A stretch of DNA of 64,000 bases from NCBI GenBank assembly GCA_033557465.1, contig CM066040.1, forward strand, positions 325,518,297-325,582,296, written 5' to 3'. This DNA comes from Ichthyophis bannanicus (taxonomy: Eukaryota; Chordata; Amphibia; Gymnophiona; Ichthyophiidae). Shown here in pieces: positions 1-11,519 of the stretch. The position numbers were made by a program, and so were the translations under genes. Position 1 is the stretch's first letter. Every line of letters begins with the position of its first letter. The notes below the pieces were generated by a model. That model worked only from the letters and a program-made list of their open reading frames with translations. It was not told the DNA's origin and searched no databases.

Positions 1-3000
1 GGGTGAGTGGTGTTATGAATCTGAAGGTAGTGTTACTTGGGGTGCGAATAGGTCTATGAACCTGAGGGCAGTGTTACTTGGGGGTGAGTGGTGTGATGAA
101 TCTGAGGGCAATATTACTCAGGGGTGAGTGGGTGTATGAACCTGAGGGCAGTGTTACTTGGGGGTGAGTGGTGTGATGAATCTGAGGGCAGCGTTACTCA
201 GGCGGTGAGTAGGTGGATGAACCCGATGGCAGTGTTACTCAGGGGTGAGTGGTGTGATGAATCTGAAGGCAATGTTACTTAGGGGTGAGTGGGTGTATGA
301 ACCTGAGGGCAGTGTTACTCGGGGGTGAGTGGTGTGATGAATCTAAGGGCTGTGTTACTCTGGGTGAGTGGTGTGATGAATCTGAGGGCAGTGTTACTCG
401 GGGGTGAGTGGTGTGATGAATCTGAGGGCAGTGTTACTCTGGAGTGAGCGGGTGTATGAACCTGAGGACAGTGTTACTCAGGGGTGAGTGGTGTGATGAA
501 TCTGAGGGCAGTGTTACTCTGGGGTGAGTGGGTGTATGAACCTGAGGGCAGTGTTACTCGGGGGTGAGTGGTGTGATGAATCTGAGGGCAGTGTTACTCA
601 GGGGGGTGAGTGGGTGTATGAACCTGAGGGAAGTATTATTTAGGGATGAGTGGGTGTATGAACCTGAGGGCAGTGTTACTTGGGGGGGTGTGGTGTGATG
701 TATCTGAGGGCAGAGTTACTCGGGGGTGAGTGTGTGTATGAACCTGAGGGCAATGTTACTTGGGGGTGAGTGGTGTAATGAATCTGAGGGCAGTGTAACT
801 CGTGGGTCAGTGGGTGTATGAATGTGAGGGCACTGTTACTCTGGGGTGAGTGGTGTGATGAATCTGATGGCAGTGTTACTCGGGGGGTGCATGGGTGGAT
901 GAACCTGAGTGCAGTGTTACTCAAGGGTGAGTGGGGTGATGAGTCTGAGGGCAGTGATACTCGGGGGTGAGTGGTGTGATGAATCTAAGGGCAGTGTTAC
1001 TCGGGTATGAGTGGATGAATGAACCTGAGGGCTTTGTTACTTGTGGGTGAGTGGTGTGATGAATCTGAGGGCATTGTTACTCGGGGTGAGTGGTGTGATG
1101 AATCTGAGGGCAGTGTTACTCTGGAGTGAGCGGGTGTATGAACCTGAGGGCAGTGTTACTCAGGGATGAGTGGTGTGATGAATCTGAGGGCAGTGTTACT
1201 CTGGGGTGAGTGGGTGTATGAACCTGAGGGCAGTGTTACTCGGGGGGAGGAGGTGAATGGTGTGATGAATTTGATAGCAGTGTTACTCAGGGGTGATTGA
1301 GTGTATGAACCTGAGGGCAGTGTTACTCATGGGTGAGTGGGTGTATGAACCTAAGGGCAGTGTTACTCGGGGTGAGTGGTGCGATGAATATGAGGGCAGT
1401 GTTGCTCAGGGGTGACTAGTGTGATGAATCTGAGGGCAGTGTTACTCAGAGGGTGCATGGGTGGATGAACCTGAGGGCAGTGTTAATCCTGGGTGAGTGG
1501 TGTAATGAATCTAAGGGCAGTGTTACTCGGGGTGAGTGGGTGTATGAATCTGAGAGCTATGTTACTTGGGGGTGAGTGGGTGTATGAAACTAAGGGCAGT
1601 GTTACTCGGGGGTGAGTGGTGCGATGAATCTGAGGGCAGTGTTACTCGGGGTTGGGGGTATATGAACCCGAGGGCAGTGTTACCCGGGGGTGAGTGGTGT
1701 GATGAATCTGAGGACAGTGTTACTCAGGGGGTGCATGGGTGGATGAACCTGAGGGCAGTATTACTCGGGGGTGAGTGGTGTGATGAATCAGAGGGCAGTG
1801 TTACTCGGGGGTGTGGGTATATGAAACCGAGGGCAGTGTTACTCGGGGGTGATGAATCTGAGGGCAATGTTACTCGGGGGTGAGTGGTGTGATGAATCTG
1901 AGGGCAGTGTTGAATCTGAGGGCAGTGTTACTCGGGGGTGAGTGGTGTGATGAATCTGAGGGCAGTGTTACTCGGGGGTGAGTGGTGTGATGAATTTGAT
2001 GGCAGTGTTACTCGGGGTGAGTGGGTGTATTAATCTGAGGGCAATGTTACTCAGGGGTGAGAGGGTGTATGAACCTGAGGGCAGTGTTACTCGGGGGGGT
2101 GCATGGGTGGATGAACCTGAGGGCAGTGTTACTCGGGGGTGTGGGTATATGAGCCTGAGGGCAGTGTTACTCAGGGTTGAGTGGTGTGATGAATTTGATG
2201 GCAGTGTTACTCGGGGTGAGTGGGTGTATGAATCTGAGGGCAGTGTTCCTAGGGGGTGAGTGGTGCTATGAATCTGAGGGCAGTGTTACTCGGGGTTGAG
2301 AGGGTGTATGAACCTGAGGGCAGTGTTACTTGGGGGTGAGTGGTGTGATGAATCTGAGGGCAGTGTTACTCAGGGATGAGTGGTGTGATGAATCTGAGGG
2401 CAGTGTTACTCGGAGGTGAGTGATGTGATGAATCTGAGGGCAGTGTTGCTCAGGGGTGACTAGTGTGATGAATCTGAGGGCAGTGTTACTCAGGGGGTGC
2501 AGGGGTGGATGAACCTGAGGGCAGTGTTCATCCGGGGTGAGTGGTGTGATGAATCTAAGGGTAGTGTTACTCGGGGTGAGTGGTGTGATGAATCAGAGGG
2601 CAGTGTTACTCGGGGGTGTGGGTATATGAAACCGAGGGCAGTGTTACTCGGGGGTGATGAATCTGAGGGCAATGTTACTCGGGGGTGAGTGGTGTGATGA
2701 TTCTGAGGGCAGTGTTACTCTGGGGTGAGTGGTGTGATGTATCTGAGAGCAGTCTTACTCGGGGGTGAGTGGGTGTATGAACCTGAGGGCATGTTACTCG
2801 GGGGTGAGTGGTGTGATGAATCAGAGGGCAGTGTTACTCGGGGGTGTGGGTATATGAAACCGAGGGCAGTGTTACTCGGGGGTGATGAATCTGAGGGCAA
2901 TGTTACTCGGGGGTGAGTGGTGTGATGAATCTGAGGGCAGTGTTACTCTGGGGTGAGTGGTGTGATGTATCTGAGAGCAGTGTTACTCTGGGGTGAGTGG

Positions 3001-3516
3001 TGTGATGTATCTGAGAGCAGTGTTACTCGGGGGTGAGTGGTGTGATGAATCTGAGGGCTGTGTTACTCGAGGGTGAGTGGTGTGATGAATCTGAGGGCAG
3101 TGTTACTCGGGGGGTGAGTTGGTGAATGAACCTGAGGGCAGTGTTACTTGGGGGGTGAGTGGTTGGATGAACCTGAGGGCAGTGTTACTCGGGGGGTGAG
3201 TGGTGTGAAGACTTTGAGGGCAATGTTACTTGGGGATGAATGGGTGCCTGAATCTGAGGGCTGTGTTACTCGGGGGTGAGTGGTGTGATGAATCTGAAGG
3301 CAGTGTTACTCGGGGGTGAGTGGTGGGATGAATCTGAGGGCTGTGTTACTCGGGGGTGAGTGGTGTGATGATTCTGAGGGCTGTGTTACTTGGGATGGTT
3401 GGGTGTATGAATCTGAGGGCAGTGTTAATCGGGGATGAGTGGGTACATGAACCTGAGGGCAACAATGAATGGAGTAAGAAGTTACATGACCTTGAGGGCA
3501 GTGATGCACAGGGTAG
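1..3516. repeat. 40-bp minisatellite array, truncated by left window edge
   Basis: About 88 head-to-tail units of roughly 40 bp. Each unit has the form GGGGTGAGTGGTGTGATGAA followed by TCTGAGGGCAGTGTTACTC. Two monomer types alternate irregularly: one reads GTGTGATGAATCTGAG, the other GGGTGTATGAACCTGAG. Small indels (38-42 bp) occur, and units decay from about 3440 to 3516. A diagnostic block of about 115 bp containing a shortened unit and a TATATGAAACCGAG variant occurs three times, ending near 1892, 2697 and 2926, which indicates higher-order duplication. Short ORFs on both strands follow the repeat because three units (120 bp) restore the frame. They have no independent support. Confidence 0.95.
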
Positions 3517-3564
3517 CATGTATACTAAAGTGCAGTAACCAGGAGTGTGGAGTTTAGCATAGGG

Positions 3565-4580
3565 CTTTAGCAGTAGCTAGGAACGTGCATCTGAAAGCTG
3601 CCCATTGATGAAAGCACTATGCCACTAGAGCAGCATGCAGATAGGTGGGGTTACGGTGGATTTAGGACAGAAACTTCAGAGCACTGCTGGTGGCTCTCTA
3701 GAGGTACGAAGACGATCCTGCCTCTGACCGGGCTGATAGCTTCATCTGTGTCATAAACATGTGGTTTGTACATGAGTGTTAGAAAATATGAAGGAAAGAA
3801 ACAGGGCAGACCCACTGATTTAATAAGGGGCTACTAGCCAATGTAGCAGAAGGCCTAGGTGCATGGTACAGCTGTCTTGGCGGTGGACCACAATAGCTTG
3901 ACAGCCACAAAAGCAGGGCCTGCAGGTCCTGCTGGGACAGTGGGCAAACAACCACAGAAACATCAATGGCTGTCTACACCGAGTGCTCTTCACGTCTATA
4001 TATTCAGTGGATAGATGTCAGAGGGCTGCTGGTGCTATGTGCTGTGGGGTGTCAGGAGATAGGGCCTGTGCTCTGTGCTTCAGCCAGTTCTAGTCATATA
4101 GCCAGAGTTGGAGCCAGCAGAGTACAGTGAGGGGTGGGGCATGCAAATGAGATGTTTAACATACTGGCAACATGATGTTTTTGCATAGAAAGATGCTGCC
4201 AGACCCCCACCTTCCCTGCATGAGGAAGAATGTAGTGGTGCATGCTTGCACCTGGACAGACATGCTGCTGCCATGAGTCATGTTGCTGTGGGCAGATTGT
4301 CCCTCACCCTGACCAGTGGAGTATATGGCTTAGGCCTACTGGCTCTGAGCAGCTTAGGATACTGAATGTGGGCCTGTTTTGTTGGAGTGCACTGATCAGT
4401 GTTCCCTCTTTTTCTCGTCCCCATGCCAAGGGGATGAGGGGTTCTATGAACTTTGGGAGGGTTTGTAGGCTTATAAGTTGCTGTGGGCCTTTGGTTCCCT
4501 CACAGTTGGGGTATTCAGCCTTGGGGGTGTATGGGTCTCACTGAGGTATTCCCCCAGATCTCTTCCCATTAGTGAGAGCA
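3565..4580 (+). repeat. Dispersed repeat R1, copy 1 (uninterrupted)
   Basis: This stretch aligns by eye along its length with 18080-18287 plus 21557-22745. Shared landmarks include GAGTGTTAGRAAATATGAA near 3774 and 21637, GCTGGGACAGTGGGCAAAC near 3931 and 22032, GTCAGAGGGCTGCTGGTGCT near 4017 and 22200, and GTGGGCCTTTGGTTCC near 4484 and 22622. Copy 1 lacks the Harbinger-like element and the SINE-type insertion present in copy 2, so it is a paralogous empty site for both. The family is not one I can name. No ORF is conserved between copies. Confidence 0.8.
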
Positions 4581-5429
4581 TGGATGCTCTATGTGGACTG
4601 CTGATCACCCATGTTTTCACCCGCAGTTAGGGGTGGCTGCAGGAACTGTAGGCATGTGTTTGCTTTGCTGATTTGCATGTCCTGCCCTATGGTACTTGGC
4701 TCCATTGCTCTGAGCTGTGCAGTCAGTTGCGCCTATTCCAAATCATCCTTCTCTGATCTGCACTGGCCTGTTACTACTGTCCTGGAGATGGGACAGGGGC
4801 CCATTTATTACTGTGCAGTAATACTGTAGATCACAGCCACCGTAATAAAGCATTTGGAGCTAACAATTGCTGGGTCCGCGTTGTGAGTATGTTCCCTGTG
4901 CATATGCACTATGGCCACACGTTTGCAAGTGTTTCCTATCACAGCTATGCCCCCTGCTTCTATCACAGCCACTAGGCCCCCACTAAGGTAAAGATGCATG
5001 CTAAACCTGTTTGTGCCGCACTACCTGACGCCCTTTAGTAAACAGGCCTCAGAGAGAGCAGCTGCATGAGTGAAGGCTGTGGTGAGTGGCTGTGCAAGTC
5101 GGAGGGCACCGATGCGTGCAACGAATGAATTGAATGCCTGTCTGTCATACTCTGATTTTCTCTAGGGCCTGGAAATTATTGTTCTACTGAGGAAAAAAGG
5201 TGCAAAGGCACCCTGAACCTGGGGAGGGGTGGGTGGGAGGGTAGGAGGGGGGAATTGCATTTCATTTGATTAATACAGAACAGATCTTGAGACTCTCTTT
5301 TTATATACTTAGATAGGGATTTCATGTTGATAAACTTTGGGGTGCAATGACCTGCCATAGTCTATAATTAGGTAGCAGAAAACTTGTACAGAAGGACCTG
5401 TCATTTACTGGTCTGCCCATTTAAATCCA
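4581..5429. other. No gene recognised
   Basis: Ordinary non-coding sequence. The segment near 5027-5046 (CTTTAGTAAACAGGCCTC) resembles one terminus of the TTTACTAAA-type elements described at 18291 and 55808, but I see no matching partner. Nothing else is supported. Confidence 0.5.
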
Positions 5430-5775
5430 TTTCATGGTGGAGTTAATGAAGCCCCCCAAGTCACCTGCTTCAGGAAAGTCTCATAGGAATTCCACCAGAG
5501 TAAACGTGAAATTGCTGGAAAGCTAAATCATTATGAACTGCAAAATTACAGGTTGTGGGTTTGGTGAGGCCTTGCTGTACCTGTTCTGCCCACAGGTGAG
5601 AGGGTATTAAAGGCTGTCTCCCGTAGAGCAGTGCATTGATTTGGTGGTTAGACCCCTGCTGGGGTCTAGAGAGCTGTAACAGGCCAGGCCAAAGGCTAAG
5701 GCAGGTCTGGGATTGCCAACCCTGCTGGGCTCTGTAAATAGGTGCTGTGCCTGATTAAACAAACCTGGGGGGAGA
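5430..5775 (+). repeat. Dispersed repeat, inverted partner of 14583-14916
   Basis: The reverse complement of this segment is found at 14583-14916 with high visual identity. It covers CACCAGAGTAAACGTGAAAT, the GGTGAGAGGGTATTAAAGGC region, GGTTAGACCCCTGCTGGGGT, and GCCTGATTAAACA at the right edge. It could be a solo LTR or another retroposon part, because it holds an ATTAAA-like site, but no flanking duplication was established. A G-rich run follows at 5767-5790. Confidence 0.8.
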
Positions 5776-7304
5776 AGGGGGGGGGGGGATGGAGGAGAGA
5801 GAGAGTAGAGCCAGAACAAAGAGGTTTACAGGTACAGAAGGCTGCTAGAAAGACCTGCAATGTGTCTTTGAGAGAGCCATCTCCAGTGTAACCCTTCCAG
5901 TTTAGGCCTAACACTGCAGCTTCTCTTTGGTGATGACGGGATAGGAAGGAAAGGGACTTTGAATATACATCTTCTCTCTTTTACTATTCTCCCTTTCTTG
6001 AAGTTTATATGAGCAAACATCAGCTGCAGGGTGTTTCATGAGAGAGTGATGCACACAGACCCAGCTTTAGAGTTCGGCCCTGCAGACTTGTAGGCTGATG
6101 CAGGAAAGTGCGCTAGGCTTTCGCACCGGTTAATTCCATTTTCACAGACAAGACTCTAATGCCTGTTAGTAAGCTTAGTGGCTAGGCCCCAGCCAGTCGA
6201 ATGCAATGGGCCAGTGGGCCACTAAGCTTGTGGCCTGAGCAGCCTTTTGCCTTACACAGCTTCAGCGCCTAATCATGAAGGGCATGAGTGGTGACTGGAT
6301 TCTTTGCTCCCTCCAACATAAAAACAGTTTCACTGGTCCTGGTTTGGCGAGCCACTTAGGAATTATCACGACCACCATTCCATAGATATCACAGCGACAT
6401 TTGTTTTATTTTTCGATGTAGGAGAAATGGGTTACATTCCCAGGCCTGACTTCTTCTCCATGGGCCAGCCAGGGCCTGGGATGCGGTAGTGGCAGTGTTC
6501 CCAACCCCAAGGAGCAGGGTGCCACAGTCACCACGTGAGCGTGACACCTAGGAATGGGATTCAAGGTGCACATGTACCTGTTCATGTGGGGGGGGGGATG
6601 GAGGGAGGAAGAGAGCAGACCCATCTTAGTTACAGATTCAGACACTACAAGCCCCCACCTCAAGGCGATGAGTAGGGTTAGGACACATGTCTGACTGCTG
6701 GAAACTCAGATGTGAAGGATAAACCAGACCAAAAAAGACGACCTGTCACACATGAGAATGTGAACTAAATACCATCGGGCTTTCATGACCTTAACTTTCC
6801 ACCTTTTCGTCTTCGATATTCACGCAATCTGATTTAGCATTGGAACAAATACATTTGCAAGTACTCCGAATATTGTTTATCTTTAGTAAAACTTGATATA
6901 CCGCTCTTCACAATAGCAGCAGGGTGGTTCCCAGTAAAACCCAAATGATCAGAATAAGGGAAAGGAGAGATGGCTACAGTCATTCTGGGGGCGGGGGGTA
7001 GCGCAAAGAGACATCAGGTGGTGGGAAGGTCGAATGCTTGGAGGAAAGGATATGTTTTAAGTTTAGCTTTAAAGGCGGAGTGTGGCAATTGTAAGCAGAG
7101 ATCAGGGGGCAGCTTGTTCCAGAAGGAGGGACCGAGGAAATAAAATGCAGAGTGACAGGTAAACTCCAGCTTAGCTGGGAAAGGTAAAGGTGGTTGGAAT
7201 GAATCAAATGGAAAATGCGATGAGGGGTGTGGAGGATAATGAGGAAGGAGAGATAAGATGGAATACTACTGTTTAAGAGCTTGTGAAGAAAGGTGAGAAG
7301 TTTA
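5776..7304. other. No gene recognised
   Basis: Non-coding sequence with purine-rich and G-run patches (5767-5810, 6586-6600, 6990-7003). Open frames here are short and without recognisable domains. A region rich in GGAAGGAGAGATAAGATGGA-type words lies near 7242 but does not form a clear array. Confidence 0.5.
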
Positions 7305-7575
7305 TAATAACATAGCATAAAATAGGAAATGCCATACTGGGTCAAACCAAGGTCCATCAAGCCCAGCATCCTGTTTCCAATAGTGGCCAATCCAGGTCAC
7401 AAGTACCTGGCAGGTTCCCAAAAAGGTACACGGGTTCCACAATGCTTGTCCCAGGGTAAGCAGTGGATTTCCTGCGTCATCTTTATTTTATGGACCTTTC
7501 CTCCAGGAACTTGTCCAAACCTTTTTTTAACCCAGCTACACTAAAATCCAGGTGCAAAAAGATTTGGCTCTGTTT
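7305..7575 (-). repeat. LINE 3' end fragment, CR1/Rex1-group
   Basis: On the minus strand this encodes the last residues of a LINE reverse-transcriptase ORF, ending [13 protein letters not shown], followed by its 3' UTR. The plus strand reads GCCATACTGGGTCAAACCAA and ATCCTGTTTCCAATAGTGGC. The same coding end and UTR occur at 51553-52115 (minus), where more of the ORF survives. The unit is truncated upstream of about 7575. Confidence 0.8.
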
Positions 7576-7689
7576 TATATGATGAGTGCTGCAGGGGCAA
7601 AGAGGGTTATAAGGATTTCTGAAAGCAAGGAGCACCTGGCATTGTGCAGAAAGGAGCACGCACAATCCTATAGGCACCTTAAAAAAGCT

Positions 7690-8490
7690 AAATAAAGATA
7701 TCCAACCTGTGCTTTTAAGATTCTCTAACTTTGGCTATTAGTGTTGTCACGAAAAGTCATGTTTTCCTACCTTGACTTTTTTTTGTCAAAGCACTTAGTT
7801 TGCCTTCAGTCTTTCTTGCAAAAAAACCCCAAAAAAATCAGTATGCAGGAAATCAGGGTTGTTTGAGTTAAGGATAATATTTGACGAAGTCTTCTATTGC
7901 ACGTGAGAGACCCCTGAAAGTGGGGAATGGAAGCTATGAGCTTTACTGTAGCTGTGTCGTCCCTGGGCACAGCTCATGGCCAGCTGGTGTGGCTTCTGCT
8001 GGGTACAGCCAGCCGAACTGAAGGCCAGGCAGGCTGGTAGTACTTCCTTGTTTCAGGGTGTGGCTGCTACTCTCTGTTGTGAGAGCTTGCGCACAAAGAC
8101 GTATTTCCCAACAGAGTGGCCTACTGCTCTGCCACTAAAAGTCTGCCCCTGTGACTGGTTCAACTTATCAGGTATGGCTCTGCGCTTATTTTAGGCTGGC
8201 CAGCTGATACAACATGAAGGGGACCCCTCCGGGTTTTGAAGAGGATCCTCCCTCTTGGATACAGGGGAGCAGCCCAGTTGTCCCAGTGCTTAGGGGCAAC
8301 CAGATGTTTAAATCCACCATGTCACCATGGACCAAAAGATTGAAGCATTTCCCCTGCCTCCTCAGAGGATGTCACAGACACCCTTAAATACCATAAAATG
8401 AATATATCAATAGAGGGCGATAAATATGTAGTGTGACTAAAGTCTGGGAACTACCCCCCCCCCCCCCTTGGGAAATGCTTCACCTGGAGA
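7690..8490. other. No gene recognised
   Basis: Non-coding sequence. It contains a poly-C run of about 17 at 8451-8467 and short A and T runs. No domain or repeat family was recognised. Confidence 0.5.
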
Positions 8491-8499
8491 TAAAGCCCT

Positions 8500-8626
8500 G
8501 TAAATATTAGTGTATGTGTCTCATATCCCCTCGTGTTAAATGTATCCCCCAATTGTGTTGTGACCACTTTGATTGAAGGATAAGGTGGTATACAAAACTG
8601 TCTAACTAAATAAATAAATAAAGGAG
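8500..8626 (+). repeat. LINE 3' tail
   Basis: The segment ends with GGATAAGGTGGTATACAAAA and a (TAAA)n tail near 8605-8622. This form, a GGTATAYAAA motif followed by AAATAAATAAATAA, is typical of L2-group 3' ends. No coding sequence remains attached. Confidence 0.6.
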
Positions 8627-8769
8627 CCCTCCCCCAAGACAAAGCAGAAGTGTGTAAGAATACCCGAAGAGTCCAAATGACCAAGAACCCTCCGTTTACT
8701 CAGTGATACTGACTGTTCAGCAGCCCCCACTGGTTAGTGACACTGAATAAACCCAGAGACCACTGAAAA

Positions 8770-9015
8770 AACGCAGGTTAAAATTGACCTGGTCTGTGGG
8801 TGGAGCAGCTGCTATCTGGCTGAATTTTGCCGCTCACCAGATAGCTTAAGCGGTTTACGTTAGGACAGGTGAATGGCTCGCCTAACTTTAGCTGTTTTGT
8901 ACTATCTAATTAGTAGCTGAATATCGCCGCTAACTAGTTAGCAGCGTCAGTGGCTGGTCAACCCATATATCCAGCAGGGAAAATTGGATATTTTCTGCTA
9001 CTGAACGTCTGGTCT
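8770..9015. repeat. ATATTCAGC-type interspersed repeat
   Basis: Rich in words such as CAGATAGC, TGAATATCGCCGC and GTTAGGACAGG. The same vocabulary recurs at 15340-15560, 31728-32395, 34455-34745, 37238-37691, 52910-53060 and 62130-62490. This copy has no clear ends. Confidence 0.5.
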
Positions 9016-9055
9016 TAGTTAAAGCATTAGCCCATGTTCCCTGTAAAATAGTTAT

Positions 9056-9163
9056 CTCCAAGTTATAATACCCTGTTCAATGTAATTTCAGTTTGTTCAA
9101 TGTAAACCGCACTGATGCAGAATAGCGCGGTATATAAGAGAATGTAAATAAATAAATAAAAGC
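9056..9163 (+). repeat. L2-type LINE 3' tail
   Basis: It contains GTTCAATGTAAACCGCACTG, AGCGCGGTATATAAGAGAAT and a terminal (AATA)n run. The same sequence occurs inverted at 63728-63850, shortened at 48335-48400, and as the 3' end of the L2 reverse-transcriptase fragment at 54700-55662, which identifies the family. Confidence 0.8.
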
Positions 9164-9227
9164 AGCAGTGGCTTCGCATTTTATTTAACCTAGCTGCCAT
9201 CGCTGAATAGACCTCAATAAGATTGCA

Positions 9228-9550
9228 AAAGAAGCTACCCTGAGTCACACCATGGTCCACTTAGTCCAGTGTCCTGTCTCTGACAGTGACCAGTCCAGGT
9301 TGCAGTACCTAGCAGCTCTCAAAGAGTAGATTTCGTTCCCATAGTCAGTTTCTAGGGATGGGCAGTGGCTCTCCTATATCTACTTGGCTAATAGTTTTTT
9401 TATGGACTTTTCCTCCAGGAATTTGTCCAGATCTCTTTTGAATCCTATTATGACGGCCACCTTGACCACCTCCTCCAGCAACAGATTCTACTGTTTAATT
9501 TTGCACCACGTACAATTCTAGGCTGTTCATTAATTTCATAGAACCTGTGT
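9228..9550 (-). repeat. LINE 3' end, second CR1-type family
   Basis: The plus strand reads GTCCAGTGTCCTGTCTCTGA, CAGTGACCAGTCCAGGTTGC, then CTTTTCCTCCAGGAATTTGT. This is a divergent relative of the 7305 and 51553 LINE ends, in minus orientation. The coding part is badly degraded. Confidence 0.65.
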
Positions 9551-9889
9551 CATGTATGGGGGAAGAACTCTTAAGGAACATTCAGGAAATGCCGTGTGCC
9601 CTTCATTCACTGGGTAGGTGACTTTGGGAAACACGGCAAGAAAATAAACTCATCAGTGGCAAATATCATTTAATGCTTTTTTGGAGGAGTAACTTTCATT
9701 GTATAGCTATCCAAATACTTTTTAAAACATGCTCTTCAGTAACACCCAACTCCTCCTTCACCAACAGCATAACTGCTCCTGAATTTTGACCTCCATATAT
9801 TTTGGGATTTCCTAATATCCTCTGCTGTTACATTCTGCAAATTTCTGGAACCTTCAGACTTTCCAGCCCCACGTTTTAGAAGGTGTCAG

Positions 9890-10181
9890 CTTGTGACGTT
9901 ATGGACTCTTGTCCTCGAAAGCTCATGTCTCAGTAAACTGATGGGATTCTGCACCCATTCCTCAGGATGCATCCCGCAATTCTGGTTTTCAGAGTATCCA
10001 CGATGAATACATATGAGATAGATCTCTACACACTGCCTCCACAGCATGCAAATCGATCTCATGCATATTCATTGTGGATGTTCTGAAAACCCGACTGGCT
10101 GGGTGTGTCCCAGGGACTAGGTCTATAAGGTGCCCGCAGACTCTTTCTCATTTTGGCTGTTCCAGACTAACGCCGCTGTTC
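9890..10181 (+). repeat. Vertebrate retroposon tail, interrupted by a nested repeat
   Basis: CTCGAAAGCTCATGTCTCAG at 9915 continues, after an insertion at about 9940-10120, with CTATAAGGTGCCCGCAGACT and CCAGACTAACGCCGCTGTT. I recognise this as the widespread tetrapod tail reading ...CGAAAGCTTATG...AGGTGCCACAGGACTC...CAGACTAACACGGCTAC. Its 3' end is in turn the insertion site of the hAT element at 10190. Confidence 0.6.
9940..10120. repeat. Nested palindromic repeat
   Basis: A self-complementary unit: CATGCATATTCATTGTGGAT near 10061 pairs with TATCCACGATGAATACATAT near 9996. The ends hold AACCCGACTGGCTGGGTGTG and a partly complementary left side. A related palindromic unit lies inside the Harbinger-like elements (19298-19490 and 43838-44036). 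Confidence 0.6.
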
Positions 10182-10599
10182 CTCTAGAACAGTGGTTCTC
10201 AACCTTTTTTGTACCGTGACCCCTTTTACCGTTGGTCAACTTGTGGTGACCCCCAATGATAAAATCAAATGCGTCTCTCTTCCTTTACCGTTAACGCATT
10301 GTCGCTGTAATCATTTGTTGAATTATTAATATATTATAGGCCTTTGCAATATGTTTTTATTTATAAAATACTTATATAAAACACAATAATTAATCACAAC
10401 AAGTAACAATATTTGATTTCAAAATTATGATGATTTTGTAGTCAAATCACTAATATGAAATAAAATTATTTTTTCTACCTTTGTTGTCTGACCTATTTAT
10501 TCTCTGATCATGCTGGTCCCGATCTGAGGCTTCTGCTTTCCTATCTTCTCTTAGCTCTCTTTCTGTGGTCTATGGTCCATCTGCCATTTCTTATCTCTT

Positions 10600-11450
10600 T
10601 TGTTTTCTTCACTTCTTTCCATCAGCCTATTTCCAGTCCCAGTAACCCTCCCCAGTATCAGCCCCTTTCCAGTCCTCACTCTCAGTACCTTCCAATGTCA
10701 ACTTGCATTCCCATGACTGCCACTGGTGTCCATTCCCTTCCAGTCCCCCTCCTTCCCCACTGACCAGTCCCTTCTAGTACAAATACCATGGTAGCCCCTC
10801 TCAGATCCACCCCCTTCCAGTTCCATTCTCCCATCCCCTCGTATCAGCCCACTTGTAGCCTTAGCCCCCAGTTTTCTTCCAGGGCCAGCAGCTCTATCCT
10901 CCCCTCCCCACAATCAGCCCATTCCCAGTCAAAGCCCCCCAATCAGCTCACTTCTAGTGCTAATCCTCCCTCAACCCCATTACCAGTGCTAGCCTCCCCT
11001 AATCAGCCCAATACCAGTCCTACCCCCCCCCCATCAGCTCATTACCAGTCCTAGCCTCCACTAATCAGCTCATTTCCAGTCATAGCCCCCCCGCCCATTC
11101 AGCTCATTTCCAATGCTAGCCTCCCATCAGTCCATTACCAGTCCTACCCCACCCAATCAGCCCATTACCAGTCCTAGCCTCCCCTAATCAGCTCATTTCC
11201 AGTGCTAGTCCCCCCCCCCTCAACCCCATTATCAGTGCTAGGCTCCCCTAATCAGCCCATTTCCAGTCCTAACCTCACCAATCAGCTCATTTCCAATGCT
11301 AGACCCCCATCAGTCCATTACCAGTCCTACCCCCCCTTGATAAGTCCATTCCCAGTCCTAGCCTTCCCTAATCAACCCATTACCAGTCCTAGCCCCCCCC
11401 CCATCTGCCCATTACCAGTGCTAGTTCCCCCATCAGCCCATTATAATCCT
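10600..11450. repeat. C-rich degenerate tandem repeat, about 31 bp
   Basis: Repeating words AATCAGCCCATTACCAGTCC and TAGCCTCCCC with a period near 31 bp, becoming more degenerate toward 10600. The AGTCCTAGCC and CAGCCCATT cores persist throughout. It lies inside the hAT element and merges into the VNTR at about 11520. Confidence 0.75.
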
Positions 11451-11519
11451 AACCCGCACTGTCTCTCGCTTCTGTCCAGCATTTATCCCATCTGTCCAGT
11501 ATGTCCCCCTGTCTCGCCC

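Noticed and set aside
1566..2916. ORFs of 60-105 residues on both strands in the minisatellite
   Set aside because: They are repeat readings with a 40-residue period caused by a 40-bp unit. Peptides simply mirror the DNA repeat and differ with each indel.
1..3516. CRISPR array or telomeric repeat
   Set aside because: Units are contiguous without unique spacers, and the motif is not TTAGGG.
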